A DNA stretch of 64,000 nt from Prinsepia uniflora (GCA_032719365.1 CM064868.1:1766001-1830000); one strand, 5' to 3'; positions 44,369 to 58,220 are shown, numbered from the stretch's first letter. Numbers and translations: made by a program. Notes: generated by a model not told the origin, from the sequence alone.

Positions 44369-47300
44369 ATGCCTCTGGTGCGGTTTCAGGTTGGGAATGA
44401 GTACGGCCTGGGACAGCCTCAGCTGTACAAAGAGGTGAACAGAGAAGATCCCAAAGCGGTGCTGGATGGTGTCGCCGTCGCTGGCCTCGTCGGGATCTTG
44501 CGTCAATTGGGCGATCTTGCTGAGTATGTCGCCATTTGTTTGCTCCTAATTTGTCACGAAATTCATTTCTTACTACCATTTTGCGTTTTCTTTAAATATC
44601 TCCATCTGGGTTTAGCTCATTCACTCTTCATTTTTCGTTTAGTTAGGATTGTAGTTCTGTTGTTGAAGTGACCATCATTTTATCATTTTTGGGATTGGGA
44701 ATTTGGGTTTTCCGAAATGATTATTATTTTTTCTAAAAAAATGGTAACTTTGTTGGTGATTTCATTGTTTTTCTGGTTTGCTTAAACTTTTGGCTTATAA
44801 GTTGAAGAATTTTGTTTGCTTTTTATGTCATGATACCTCATGGTGGTGTGTGGGGATTGGGGTGCCTGAAATATCACCTGCCTAAGGACATTGACAGAAA
44901 TTCTTGAGAAAGCTTTGGATCATTAATCTTGCTAGGTTTATGTGATTATGGTGTTTCTATCATTGCAAAATGAAGTGCCTTGTGCTGCAGCCACTTTCAG
45001 GATGGTACTACTAGATTTCTCAATAGCTCTTGTTTGGTATAGTGTAAGGAACTGAGTATTTATTATGGTCATGGAGTATTAAGTGCCTTTGTCAATGCCT
45101 TTTACTTTTGGGGACACTTGATGCTGCAATTTTAGGTCCATATATTTTAGATCAGTGGACAAGTACTTCAGCTCTTTCAAAGTGAAAATGATCCTGCAAC
45201 AAAATCTCTTTCCATCTTATGTTTAAATAACCTTGGTAACATGGCTGAATAAGTTTTGACCTTAAGTACTCCCTAAGATGAAATTTCTAGAAATTTTTTC
45301 GCTAGAGATTCTGTCTCCTCTGCTTGGTGGAAGCTCCTACAGGTAGGTGAAAATAAAAAATGTTAATAGGCAATTAAGTCTAAAATGTCGAATGTTATAT
45401 GTTATAGCATAGTGGTTATTGGTTTATCACTATGCTTAAATGCTTAAACTGTTTGGATGTAGGTTAAAAATTCTTGTACAATGTATGTTAGTTATAACAA
45501 CTTCTGTTTTTATATGTATTATCATAAAACACTACTAACTAAGAAAGAACTTTTGACATGTAGATTTGCAGCCGAGGTTTTTCATGGCTTGCAAGAGCAA
45601 GTGATGACCACAGCTTCTAGAAGCCATAAACTGGTAGTTCGTGTGCAACATATTGAAGCTGCCCTTCCTCCCCTTGAGAAGGCTGTACTTGCTCAGACAA
45701 GCCACATACATTTTGCTTACACTGCCGGTATGGATTTTATTCCTCACCTTGCCAATTTGACAACTAGTATCAACAGATGTCATTTTTCTAGGTTTAAAAG
45801 TTCTGGTCAATTTTTCAAATAAATGCTTCTGGTTCTCATTAAGTGTATACTGATGATAGATATGATACTGAATATCTATTGTTCGTTTTGGTTACTGATG
45901 TTAATCATTACATAACCTTATAATAAGTTTGTTTTAGCAAGCTAATTAAGAACCAGACATTGAAGCCTGAAATAATCCTCACAGGAAATTATAAGAATAT
46001 AGCTCTATATTTTGACTCATATTTATTGCAAGTATTCCGATTATTGTCTTTTCAACGATGGAGTGGTTACTTTCTTAGAGATGGGTTATGTTTCAATTTA
46101 AAATTAATTTCATTCATCTAGCATTAAAAATATATTGAAAATCTTGATCATATAGCTAATATATATCTATATCTATATATATATATATATTCATTAAACC
46201 AAAGGACAGAATTCTATATACCATTTGTGTGGGCTTACTCCACTGTAAACCTCTCATGATTGACCTTGTGTTATATTTTCTTTATTTATTGTGGGGATAA
46301 TTTTGTTATATACTCTATATTCCGTTGGTAACATCGTTAGTATCATTAACAAAAATCAGTTGCTTTACAGGTTTAGAGTGGCATCCTCGTATTCGAGATA
46401 AGAAAAATCATTTCATCTCCAATGACTTGCCGCGTTTTATAATGGATTCATATGAAGAATGTCGGGATCCTCCACGTTTGCACTTGCTTGACAAGTATAT
46501 TCTAATTCTTTTCTGTGCATATGTTTGCCTCAATTGGCTGACAAGCATGCTTTTTCTTTACCTTAATTGACTTACAAGTCGTGTAGTTCAACTTTTATCA
46601 TAAATATTATTGTATTACATAATGAAATACTTCCTTTGCTGTTCAGGTTTGATACTGGTGGCCCAGGATCTTGTTTAAAGAGATATTCAGATCCAACCTT
46701 CTTCAAAAAAGCATCGGCTACCCCTGATGAAGCAAATGCTGAAAAGGTCCGAAGATCTAGAAAAGCTCAAAGAAACAAGGTATGTGCCTACGTTTTGCAG
46801 AAATGCACTGAGTAAATGTTAACCAATATCAAAAGTGGCTTTTAGTGGTGTACTCAGGAAGGTCAATTAAGCATAAGTGGCAACCTATTGAAAACCCTTA
46901 CTGACCTGATTTTTATCAGGTTCTGTTTTGGGTTGTGAAATATCACAACCTGGAATTGGGAGTCCCAACCTAATCCACCCCATCCCTTGCCCACTTCTTA
47001 GACCGTGCTTTATTCAAAGCAGAGAATCTGCATTTATTTCTTCAAAAATCTTTTTTTATGCTTCATATGCAATATTGTGGATGATTTGGCTCCATCTTAA
47101 GATAGAATGCGGCTGATAACATTATTGATAATATAGTGAATTGCAATGAATCTCGCATTACTCTCTTCTTGATAACCGCTTGTTCTTCTTACATATTGTA
47201 TTGGATTGTTCTATCTTTTAAATGCCTCAATGGTCCTGTCATTTGGAGTTGTCTGATTAAAATGTTGAAATCAACAGAAGAAAAGAGGATCACAACACAA

Positions 47301-50300
47301 TGGAGATGTATCACGTGGTGCATCGATATCTAATCACAGTAGCAGGTATCCTATATGTCAGATGCATACACATTCATTTTCATAAATTAATGGATTCTCT
47401 GATAATTGCTTAACATCATCAGGGGAAAATCCTACATACATATATGAATGCATATTATATAAGACTATAAGTGACTTACGGGTCCCATCTTTGACCAAAA
47501 GGAACTAAACCGTATGATATCTGACACTGCAGAATGCAATATATTCCTCCTATTGTAAATGGGCGAAGCTCGTCTTCTCAAACTGCCTCTATGCACGACA
47601 TGGCATTAAAATCTGATCTGGCGGACAATTCTGTTTCTTTCGACTCAAGAACTGAATCAGGATATATTGAGTATGATGCCCATCCAAGTTCTTCCATGCA
47701 AGCCGAAGAACACGAATCTAAGGAATCACCTACTTCTAAATTGGTGCAACATGATGAGACTCTTGATTCTGTGTTGCACGATGATCAAACTGGATTTGTA
47801 GATGGTAGCTCTCCTGGGAGTTCATTACAGGACCAAGTTACCTCTGGTTCATCTTGTGTTAATTGGGATGAGAAGACTGAAATTTTGGACCCTCCGTGTC
47901 AACAGAATGCTATAGATGAAACTACAGAGATGCTTCCATCAAAGGATGACTTAAATGCACATGATGGAGCAGCTGGTAACTTTAGAACTGTTGAGCAAAT
48001 GGATGCCCTCTTTGAAAATGAAAACATTTTGGAGTCCATCTCAAGTGGGAGCCAGATTGATGAGATTGAAAGTGAACCAGACAATTTCATGGATGCGCTC
48101 AACACCATTGAATCAGAATCTGAAAATGATCTTGATTTTCATACAAAGCGAGGAGTGGAACATTTTGCCTCTGTTATCAACCATGAAGGACCAGATAGAG
48201 TGCATGAGGTTACCGTGAATGGTTTGGACCATCAAACTCCATTGTTTGAATCTCATACTGCAACTTCTCAAATTTCCTCAGAAGAAAAAATGCCAACAGA
48301 TCTATCAAACTCAGCCTCATCAGAGAATCCTACCCATAAGCTGATTTTTCAAATACCTACTGAACCTTGCAATTCAGACCATGGTGTAGGCACCAATATG
48401 ACTGAAATTTTTGATAGTTCGAGCTTAGAATCTGTTAATGATGATTCAACATCCCCTAGCTCTGGTACTACCAGTGTGCAGGATAAGACCATTGGCAGTT
48501 TATGCATTGGTCATGAATCTCCTGCTGACATTTCATGGAATGATACAGCATCCTGTAGCCCTGGAACTACAAATCAGCAGGATAAGATCATCAGCAGTTT
48601 ATGTGAGTCTCAAGAATCTCCTATTGAAATTTTGAGGAATAGTTCAACTTTCTCTGGCTCTGGAACTACTGATGTGAACGATAAGATCATAAGCATTTCA
48701 TGCGAGTCTCAAGAATCTCCTGCTGAAATTTCCAGGAATAATTCAATTAATTTCTGGACTAATGGCGGCCTGTTAGGACTTCAACCATCAAAACCTCCCG
48801 ATTTCACCATGGCAAGTCCTGTAATTCAAGATTCTGCGACCAGAAGTAGCACTGAGACAGTTGGTCTCTCAAATCACTACGGACGTATAGTTGACGAGAA
48901 TGAAATTAGACAAAGTACGCTGGGTGAGGATGCTGGCTGTAATGAAAAGGATCCAAGTCCTAAATCCTCCATTTCGTGCTCTGATTATCAAGTAGATGGT
49001 ATCTCAAAGCTTGGAGATATTATTGGTGATTCTCATAAGCGTAATGTATTTAGCCATGCAATGGAGGAGGATGGTTTGAAAGAAACCAATACGAAGGAAA
49101 CTGGAACTGTGTTACCAGTTGCTCTATATGGTAAATCCACTTCCAATGAAGTGAATGAGAAGAGTGATGAGAACTCTTCTCGGGTATTTGGGCTTGGCCG
49201 TAGGTTACTTGTGAATGGTTTTGGTAGAAAATCTCTACATGTCCATGATGAAAAGTCAGAGCCTGCTAGTTATTTAAATGCTGGTGCATTGGACCAGAGA
49301 TATGAGCACCACAAATTAGAGAACCAAGCATTGTCCGAGACATCCTTTGGAGGGAAGTTTGAGAATGAATTTTCTTTTGATTCATCTCCACCTTCACCAC
49401 CACTTGAACATATGAAGATATCTTTCCATCCTGTAAGTGGCGTCGAAACTTCCATACTCAAACTCAAATTATCGGATGGGAATCAAAGCCATGAAAATGT
49501 AAGAGACATGTTTCAGTCATTTCAGTTGATCCCAGAACTTGCTGTTCCTCTGCATGAATTTGGTTCTGATAGTGATGATGACACATTCTGTAGATCATCT
49601 ACATATAAATCAGATGATTGTCTAAGCCAACTGTCTGATTCGAATTCTGAACAATGGGAATCTAGTGAAACTCTAGAAAGCAAGAACCATGAACTATATG
49701 ATGCTTTGTGTGCAAACTCACCAGCGGAACATATATCCTCCACCTCTCTGGAACAAGGGAGGATATCACATAATGGCAATTATGGTGACGGTGGAGTCAA
49801 AAGTGCTTATGCCGAGAATGGTCTGGAAGATTCTTTCTCTGATCCTTTGCTTGATCTTCCAAGTTTAGAAGCTTTGGAACCTGTACTTCATAAAGAAGCA
49901 AACAACGATTCACATCCAAAGGATCTCCAGGGTTTGAGATGGTCAGGGGACCCTACACCAGGGCCACCGCCTCTTCCTCCAATGGAATGGCGTGTTTCAA
50001 AACCTCCCTTAAATGTTACAGACGAAACCTCAGATATATCTGAAAGTGCTAAACATGTTTTCAATTCAGAACTTTTGGGGTCTATCACTCTCCGGAAAAC
50101 TAAGCCATCCCTAGCGCAACCACAAGAAGTAAATGAGGAGCCCATTTCTATCGAACCAAAAGCCAAGGTATCATGTCGTATTGGATATTTGAGATTTTTG
50201 CTTATGTGAGTTCAATCCTATTCTTTTAATACATGAAAGGTATTCAACTATAAAGTCGAAACTATGGAAGGATTTATCAAATTCTTCTTGCTGCTGCAGG

Positions 50301-51036
50301 ACCAAGACAGGAATGGACAGAATGAAGGTGACCAGGCTCAAAATGGCATACGGATAAACGAAAAAGAAGATTTTTTACAACAAATCAGAACGAAGGTGAG
50401 TAGCCATTCTTTCTTGTCATTTGGTCCGGCTGCTGTGCAGAACCCAAAAAACACTTGGCCTTTGTTTTAGATTGGTTTTTCATGTTCTTATGTAAAATGT
50501 GCCAAGTCAAGAATTTTCTCATCTCTTCTGCTTTTTGTAAATTGAAAGTAACATCAAAGTGTAGTATCAGTAGACATCTACTAATGGGAATCTATATAAG
50601 CTCCAGCACTTAATCATGTGTGATTGTACGTGGTTATAGCATCTTGATAGATTGATTTTAGCTTGAAGTAAAGTCCGTCTTCCAATGATTGATGCTTACT
50701 CTTTTTTCAATCACTAGAGTAGACTAGAGTAGAGTAAGCAATTAAGTAATCCATTGCTAATTATGTGCATATTTGTTGTTGTCATGTCCTTCCAGTCATT
50801 CAACCTGAGACGCACGGTTGCAGCAAAGGCAACAACCACACAAGTACCCACTACCAATGTCAAAGTCACCGCAATTCTGGAGAAAGCAAATGCCATTCGC
50901 CAGGTTCCCCATTATCCTCAAACCCTTTTATTTCCTTACCTTTCGCATTGCGCAATCAAACTGACAAATTCGAGGAACCTTTCAGGCTGTTGGGAGTGAC
51001 GGAGGAGATGACGAGGATACCTGGAGTGACACTTGA
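44369..51036 (+). CDS. SCAR/WAVE protein (SCAR1/SCAR3-like), nine exons
   Basis: SCAR proteins activate the ARP2/3 complex downstream of ROP GTPases and shape the actin cytoskeleton. Exons: 44369-44523, 45564-45727, 46371-46494, 46647-46779, 47278-47345, 47533-50167, 50300-50395, 50796-50903, 50986-51036. All introns are GT-AG and phases agree, giving 1177 residues. The SCAR homology domain fills exons 1-4 (residues 1-192), with MPLVRFQVGNEYGLGQ, AGLVGILRQLGDLAEFAAE, FAYTAGLEWHPRI and GPGSCLKRYSDP. The large exon 6 encodes a Ser/Glu/Asp-rich low-complexity middle with three similar blocks near 48440-48740, and a PGPPPLPPMEW proline stretch. A WH2 actin-binding motif (EDFLQQIRTK joined to SFNLRRTV, about 1116-1133) spans the exon 7-8 junction. 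The acidic tail DDEDTWSDT ends the protein. The N-terminus is closest to SCAR1 and SCAR3. Confidence 0.95.
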
Positions 51037-52899
51037 TTTGAGCATATGGTTATGCCAGCCCATGAGAAACAATCCTCTTGCAGGCTTGAAGTTTACAAAC
51101 TCTCGGGCCGAAGCTGTTTTATACATATGTGAATAACTTCCAGTTTCATCTGTAATTAAGCGTAGGGCTAAGGCTAATGTTGTACTGATCAGTTGCAGTA
51201 ATTTTGATTGATTCCTTTAGGTAGGGCTAATGTTGCATTGATCCTAATTTAGAAATAAAGATTTTAATTTCCAGTTTTTGCCAAGGTTTTCATAATCAGA
51301 GTACATTTTTCATAGAATCAAACAGCATTTCACGTAGAAAGAAAATCCCATAAATTTACCTCTATAATCTGAAATGGTCAATGAAATTTGATTGTGATTT
51401 GCTTCATAAAGTTCATAACCAACAATCATGAGGAATGTGTACTATCCTCTTTCTTCAAATACTTTTCGGTCAATGAATGTCTTACGTTTTCAGAAATTCA
51501 GAGTATTTTATACATTGTACGATTGAAAATGAGTACATGCAGATGGAGTATGAACTGAACTTTCTGTAAAATTCACGTCGTATTTATTCGTTTTTTCTTC
51601 CTCTCTCTGTTCTTTCCATTTTATAAAACCATATCAAATATAATATGCTCACAACTTCATATTATTAATTGATTAATCTCAGTGTTAGACTGGCATTGCA
51701 GCCTTCAACCGGCACACGGATTGAATTTAGTAAATTTAATATTTTATAAATGATTTAATACTTTATAATTGAGCCGGAAAGGAGACTTTCTTTTCATTTA
51801 ATTAAACCCAACTTGATTATAATTCTGTAATTGAAACAATTAATTAGCCATGCTTAATTATTTCCTAATCTTTCCAACTCAGCCCAAGATTATCTTTGTT
51901 ATAGAAAAAGCATAATAATGTAGAAAGAAGATGTGATTAGAGCACTTTTTTTTTTTTTTCCTTTTCTTTCTTAAAGAATGATATTCGTCTGTCAAATGCA
52001 AATTAACTTGGACTAATTAGTAGAAAAATAAGAATCAAAGAAAAAAAATGTGGATATAAAAAATTCAATAATGATCTAGTAAAGTTCATTTTTCTTACGC
52101 AATGGTATTTTATTTTTAAGAAAGTGAATATCTGCCTAGTTATGCAATAAATTTATGATAAAATGTCAAAAATATCATCAATATAAATTATCAACAATAT
52201 TTATGTCATTCACTTCAAAGTACTTACCAAATGGGTTTAACTCAGATAATTCTAACCTTGACTTGTAAATAATTAATCAAAAATTTAAATTTTAACGTTA
52301 TATTGTGTGGTAAATACTTTCCGACTTTCATTTATAGAGTAAAAAGAAATGTTATGGGACCAATAGATCTTTTTTCTTTACAAATGTGCACTTAGAAGGC
52401 AGTTAACTTTTACCCCTAACAAGGAGGGTACCCCAACTATCTAAAAGATGCACCAAAAATCACTTTTCTCTTTACTTCTTTAAACATCCTTTAAGCTTTT
52501 TGATCAAAAGGGTTCTTGGAAAGCATCATAAAGAAAAATTTGCATGCATTTCTGAGGAAAAAAGTGTTGAAATTGTGCTACTTGTCTACACTATCATATA
52601 TAATTAGGGAAAATGTTGGAAATGAGGGTCTACTTTTGCATTAACTAAAAATAAAGATTCCTTTATTAAAGAAATCCCATTTCCTAATTACTTTTTTATA
52701 TTATAATTGCAAACTGAAAGCAGCCCGGACCGCAAAGTCCACAAACCCTATATTGTCCAAGGAAGGAAAAGGAAGTAACAAAGTTAATCATGAAATCCAT
52801 TGAAAGTTTGGAACCCTTAAAATCCAATGGAAGCAACAAAGTTAACCATCAAATTCATGGAAGTTCAATTTTATATTTTCCAAATTTTGTAGTTTGATT
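51037..52899. other. SCAR 3' region and AT-rich intergenic DNA
   Basis: The first 250 or so bases probably hold the SCAR 3' UTR (aataaa at about 51253). The rest has no coding signal. Confidence 0.5.
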
Positions 52900-53800
52900 T
52901 TGAAATTATAATGTTAATATGAACTTTAGTGTTTGATATTACGAGTTTGAGAAGAAAAAAAAATTTCTCCCTTTTGATTTTGATGTAACTTTTATGGTAA
53001 TATTGATGTGAAATTGTGAACTCACACAATTTGGTTTCGACGTTCGATTTTTTTTCCTTCAAAATTGCGAGTTTGAATTATTGAATTATAAAATTCATAT
53101 GAAGACTAGAGTTTTACAATTCAGGGAATTTTTTTTTAATTTTTTTTTCCATCTTGAGTTTGGTTTTTTTATGGTAAGATTTATACACAATATGACATTA
53201 GGGTTTCAAGCTATTTTTTTCTTCAATATTTCGAAGTTTGTGTTTGGAATTATAAGTTTCATATAAACTTTAACATTTGATATTACACGTTAGAGCAAAA
53301 AATATTGAATTTTGTCCCTTTTGAGGAATTTTTTTTTATGATAAAGTTGATGTGAACTTTCAAAATATGAGATTCGTTTTTCAAATTTCAATTTATTATT
53401 TCGAGATTTGAGTGTGGAATTATAAGGATAATATGAACTTTAAAATTTAATATTATGAGTTAACGAAGAAATTTTGAAATTTCACCTTTTTGAGTTTAGT
53501 TTTTATATGTTAATGTAAGGTTGATATGAACTCTCACAGTATAAGATTGAGGTTTCAAAATTCAATTTCTTTCCTTTAAACTTTCGAGTTTGAATTTTTG
53601 AGTTAGAAGGTCTATATGAAGTCTAGCATTTGCGGTTACGGATTGGAGATTTTTTTTTGTTTTGAATTTTTTCCATTTTGTGTTTGATTTTTCTAGGGTA
53701 AAGTTTATATGAACTCTCATAATAAGAAATTAGGTTTCGAAGTTCAATTTTTTTCCTTCAAAATTTTGAGTTTTGGAGTTTTCAATTATATCATAGTTCT
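52900..53800. repeat. Tandem array, unit about 155-190 bp, five copies
   Basis: Successive units begin near 52905, 53095, 53249, 53419, 53601 and 53784 with a gaattataag-like phrase. Each then has atatgaactttaacatt, a tgatattacgagtt phrase, a ttttgagtttg phrase, a gatatgaactctcac phrase and a ttcaatttttttccttc run. Units are diverged and vary in length by small indels. Confidence 0.78.
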
Positions 53801-54316
53801 AACATTAAATTGGTGAAAAAAAGTTAAAGTTTTGAAATTCCAATATCATATTGTAATCAAAATCTATTTTATTAGAGAATTTTTTCACTTGGTAGTTTTT
53901 ATTGGTAGTTCCTCGTCCAATCCTACACGAATCTTACCATAAAGATGCATGGGAATTTCAAAATTAAGAATTTTGGCTAGATCCCTTGTTTTTTCCCCTC
54001 ATCCAACACACCATTACCGAATAATGAATCGTTAAAGTTGCATACTATGGGTGAACACGGTTTGGATCAATATGAATGTATCTCAAAATCAAATTCATAT
54101 CATTAGTATTTTAACGCTTCGATACGGTTTGGATCTTCAAAAAATAGAATTGAAACTTTTATAATTCAACCCGTTATTAACAAAAAGGACTCCTCTAAGA
54201 CATAACCATTTCAAAAATTCCAACATTGACATTAACATTTCATTCATCCACTTATAGATGCCATCCATACAGATCAATAAATAAATAATTTCAACATTTT
54301 AAACTTCATATCTAGC
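53801..54316. other. AT-rich intergenic DNA
   Basis: No gene. Phrases like gatacggtttggat (about 54120-54134) also occur, diverged, at 57280-57310 and suggest related TE debris in both places. Confidence 0.4.
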
Positions 54317-54830
54317 AAGTTATTTATAAATATAATTTACATTCAAATGCAGCAAATAATGAGTAAAAATTTCATGAGATATGGTACATAGTAAGCACTT
54401 ACACTAAGAAATTAAAATGCGAAAGTATTAACTATTAAATATATAAATAAAAACCTTAAGGGTTCGATTTGGATTCTAACGGCTTTCACGTTATTTATAA
54501 ATATAATTTAAATTCGAAAGTAGCAGAAAATGAATAAGAAAATTTGTGAGATATGGTACATGGTAATCACTTACACTAAGAAATAAAAATTTGAAAATAT
54601 TAACTAATAAATATATAAATAAAAACCTCAAGGTTCGATTTTCTGACGGTTTTCAAGTTATTTATAAATATAAATTAAATATGAAAGTAGCACAAAAGAG
54701 TAAAAAAACAATTGTGAGATATTGTACATGGTAAGCACTTACACTAAGAAAGTAAAATACAAAAATATTAACTAATATAAATAAAAACCTTAAGTGTTCG
54801 ATTTAAATTCCAACGATACGTTTTCAAACT
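54317..54830. repeat. Tandem repeat, unit about 169 bp, three copies
   Basis: Units start near 54320, 54491 and 54658 with ttatttataaatataa. They share gagatatggtacat, taagcacttacactaagaa and a caaggttcgatttg-like end. Unit identity is high by eye. Confidence 0.85.
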
Positions 54831-55868
54831 ATTTGATTTTTATCCGATCAAATCCAAATCAAAGAATCGATAACATTTTAAAATCAAATCCAACTCCAGC
54901 ACTTTCAACAGATTTGATTTCCACTCCACCACCCCCTAAAGAGAATGCATGGAATAGATCTCCAATGTCTAGTAATTGTTCATATTTATGAAGGCATATA
55001 TGCTTGCAAACAGGTGCTAGAATCTGATTGGATAAAAAGTCATAAAACCGACTCTAGTCATGTGTATAGTAATAGTGTATATTATTATGTAATTAATAAT
55101 CCAATTTAGATCTTAAAACAAAAAAAAAAAAGTGATTATTGATATCTGGATGTATATAATATGCTGTTATTGGCATCTTTTGATATCATTTTACTTTAAT
55201 CTTTCTATATTTTTATATGGGGCATATTTTATTTTAATTAATTTAAATTAAAGCATAAGATCTGAATTCTTGTATATTATATATATGTATATATACGTAT
55301 ACATATTTTATGTTTATCTGAATTTTTCTTTTTGAATAAAGTACGATAGTGCATATTAGAATAATAACGAACCATACACAATGCGGTGATGCAAAACTAG
55401 GTGGCCTCATAAGACTATATCGGAACATTCAATTCGATCCAAGAAAAAAAAGTGTCACGTCAACTATGAAAAAAACTATATATATATATCCACGTTTGCA
55501 ATTTAATTTTAAATTAATACCATATAAATAATTTGAGAAAAAAAATACCACCCAACTAGTTAATGATATATTTTTTATTTTTTTTTCTTATATATAAGAT
55601 GTACGGTTTATATTAATCAATTAATAAGATTGAAAAGAAAAAGCCCAAATGCATGGAGATCGCTCAAAGCAACAACTAAACAAGAAGCCTTTAATTTTTA
55701 TTTTTTTTTTATTTTTTAACTTTAACACTTTTTTCTTTTTCTTACTTTTTTTTTTATTCTTGTGTGTGTAGAATATGTACACAACAACAACTTTCATTAG
55801 CAGCATCCATGCTTTAATAATCTCTCTTTAGGCTCCCATCACTACTAACACTTTGTACGCGACCTACC
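54831..55868. other. AT-rich intergenic DNA
   Basis: No gene; short (at)n and A/T homopolymer runs only. The last eight bases (gacctacc) are the left target duplication of the next element. Confidence 0.5.
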
Positions 55869-56926
55869 CATTGATGAAAATATCGCTGGATGTCGCCGAA
55901 ATTTCGCCGAAATTTCGTCAATTTAGGCCGGCGGCATGTAAGAAGGGGGGGAAAAAATTTCGCCCAAATATCAAACAATTGACATGTTTTGAGTCCATAG
56001 ATCTTTTTCTAGGATCAAAATGATGAAAATGCACTATTAATTCGTAAAAATCGGACTTAAATCGAAGTATATATCGCCGGGTCATGCCGCCGGGTCGGAA
56101 AACCCGAGTTGCAGACCCGGCGGGAGGTAGGGGGAGACTGTTGCTAGCCGGTTAATTTGTATGCTTATATAATCGACGTTAGATAATTTAACAAAGTCCA
56201 GCCCAGCAGAGTTGGTGTGGGTTTTTGGACTCATTTGGGGGGTCTCGGGTTCGACCCCCCTTGCTGCCAAAGGTCTGTTTTTATTGTTTTTTTCCAGTTT
56301 TTATTGTTTTTTCCAATTTTTATTGTATACTCATTTATTGTATACTCATTTATTGTCCAGTTTTTATTGTAACAAAGTCCAGTTTTTATTGTATACTCAT
56401 TTATTCAAATTTTTTCAAAGGTTGGTTTTTTTTTTTTCCATTTTTTTTCAATTTTATATAATCAATTACTTCCAATTTTTTAAACAAAATTTGACCCTAT
56501 TTTTTCATTTTTTTTTTCAATATTAAATATATTTAAACTTATTTTATCATTTTTTTTACATTGAATTTTTGTATGTTTATTGTTATGTTTTTAACCTTTT
56601 TAACATTCAATTATAGTAACTCACTTCAATTTATATTTATATTTAAGATTTTATATTATTAGTCATCGGCAGAATCATATTACATCAAACAATTGTCATA
56701 TATTTATCATACCAAAGTCATTTTATATTTTTTATTAGTCCTATATAACAATTATTGGGTACTTAAGTTTTTCCCAAAGTTATATTCCAAATTTCCGTCA
56801 TTTGAACTCAATTTCCGTCATTTTTGTTGACCGTAAACGATATCGATATCGATATCGATATTTGGGGCGAGATATCCGTAAATTCGGCGAGCGATATATC
56901 CGTCGATATCGATATTTTCATCCTTG
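55869..56926. mobile_element. Non-autonomous hAT-type element, 1058 bp
   Basis: The left end is cattgatgaaaatatcg and the right end, reverse-complemented, caaggatgaaaatatcg. Both fit the CAnnG start of hAT termini and match at 15 of 17 bases. The flanks are gacctacc at 55861-55868 and gacctacc at 56927-56934, an exact 8-bp target duplication. Subterminal DNA is packed with cgccga, atatcg and gatatc phrases, including cgatatcgatatcgatat near 56840-56857. There is no transposase frame. A tRNA-like promoter lies inside (listed separately). Confidence 0.85.
56190..56275 (+). mobile_element. tRNA-like polymerase III promoter, probable SINE head
   Basis: An A-box-like cagagttggtgtggg (56207-56221) and a good B box ggttcgacc (56248-56256) lie about 30 bases apart, as in a tRNA gene, but no cloverleaf closes around them. 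T-rich, partly repeated sequence (tttttattg, tatactcattta) follows. It reads as a SINE inserted in, or captured by, the hAT-type element. Confidence 0.5.
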
Positions 56927-56934
56927 GACCTACC

Positions 56935-58210
56935 TGGACTTAGGACCCACATTTTAGACTTCTTATTCCAACAATAAAATGACACTATTTACTGATTACC
57001 GTGTTACTAAATAAGATTAATTTACTGTGTTCAAATAGTATTACTTATAAAATTATTACTTGCTCTTTTAATTTTATTATTATTATTATTATATGTTTAT
57101 TAAATTTTTTATTGTTTATTTAGATTATAACTTATAACGTGTGAATTGATTGCCAAAATTATATACAATCGAATTTATTTTTATAAAACGAGTAAGTCAT
57201 TGGTGTATTTGAAGATTGACATCACATGGATACGGTGTAGTTCGATTCAGATATTGATAATATTCAAATTCAAACCGTTAAAATCTTGACAGTTCGATAC
57301 GGTTTGAATTTTTTAAAATTAGAATGAAATCATTTCCAACCAAACTGTTACTAAGAGTTTGTTTTTTTTATCAATATGGACGGTTTAAGCATAATAAAAA
57401 AAATTAAAGCATGTGTAGAGTACTATACGGACTCACCGTCACATTTCTAATTAATACATCTTAAGATTCCTTCATTCAAATATTCATAATTTATACAATC
57501 AAGCTTTCAAACATTCCAACTAATTTTTCTTCAAATATAACCTAAACATAACAGACACAATAACATTAGAAAAAAAACTAACAAAACACATTAACATTTG
57601 ATGTCTTTAAAACCGACAAAACACATCAATATTTACCCAATTTACTTCCAACATTTCAACTAAAATATAAAAAATACAACAACATTATTAATGAAACCAA
57701 CAAACACACAACAACTGGGTGTACTTACTTGTGTGAGGGTATCGACACGTAGATTTAAAAATTAATATATTCATTAACGATCCAATTTGAATTTAACAAT
57801 TTTCCAAAATGAAAATCCAAAACTAAATCGTTATTAACAGAGCGGTTTGGATTTTCAAACAATTTGACTATTAACTAACCAAAATCAAACTATTAGATAA
57901 ATAGCGATTTGAAGCAGTTCGATTAATATTTTCAATGAAATTTTACTTTTTGAAGAGTTTAAAAATAATTACAAGATTTGAATGTTTATATTAATTCGAA
58001 TCTGTTAGGGGAAGTAAAATATAATTTTCAATATACTTATGAAACTACATGTGATGATGACGAGGAGTAATGACATGTACAAAAAGTTCATCCACGACTT
58101 TGCCGAAGCCACCTAACCCAACCTGGCCTGGCCTTCTTGGCGGCTGTCACATGGATTATTACGATTCTGCTTTTAATTTAAGCACTTTTTTTTTTAATCG
58201 TTTCGCTTGT
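56935..58210. other. AT-rich intergenic DNA
   Basis: No gene. The part at 57190-57940 carries cggtttg-type phrases on both strands and may be another degraded non-autonomous element. The end holds the Dof promoter. Confidence 0.45.
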
Positions 58211-58220
58211 TCTATAAATA
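58211..58220 (+). promoter_or_regulatory. TATA box of the Dof gene
   Basis: The motif tctataaata lies 81 bp before the Dof start codon, leaving room for a 5' UTR of about 50 bases. Confidence 0.7.

Noticed and set aside
44369..44671. Short 100-codon SCAR product
   Set aside because: The frame past 44523 is intron; a GT donor there and the acceptor at 45563 restore the conserved domain.
56207..56262. Functional tRNA gene
   Set aside because: The A and B boxes are present, but no acceptor, anticodon or closing stems can be formed around them.
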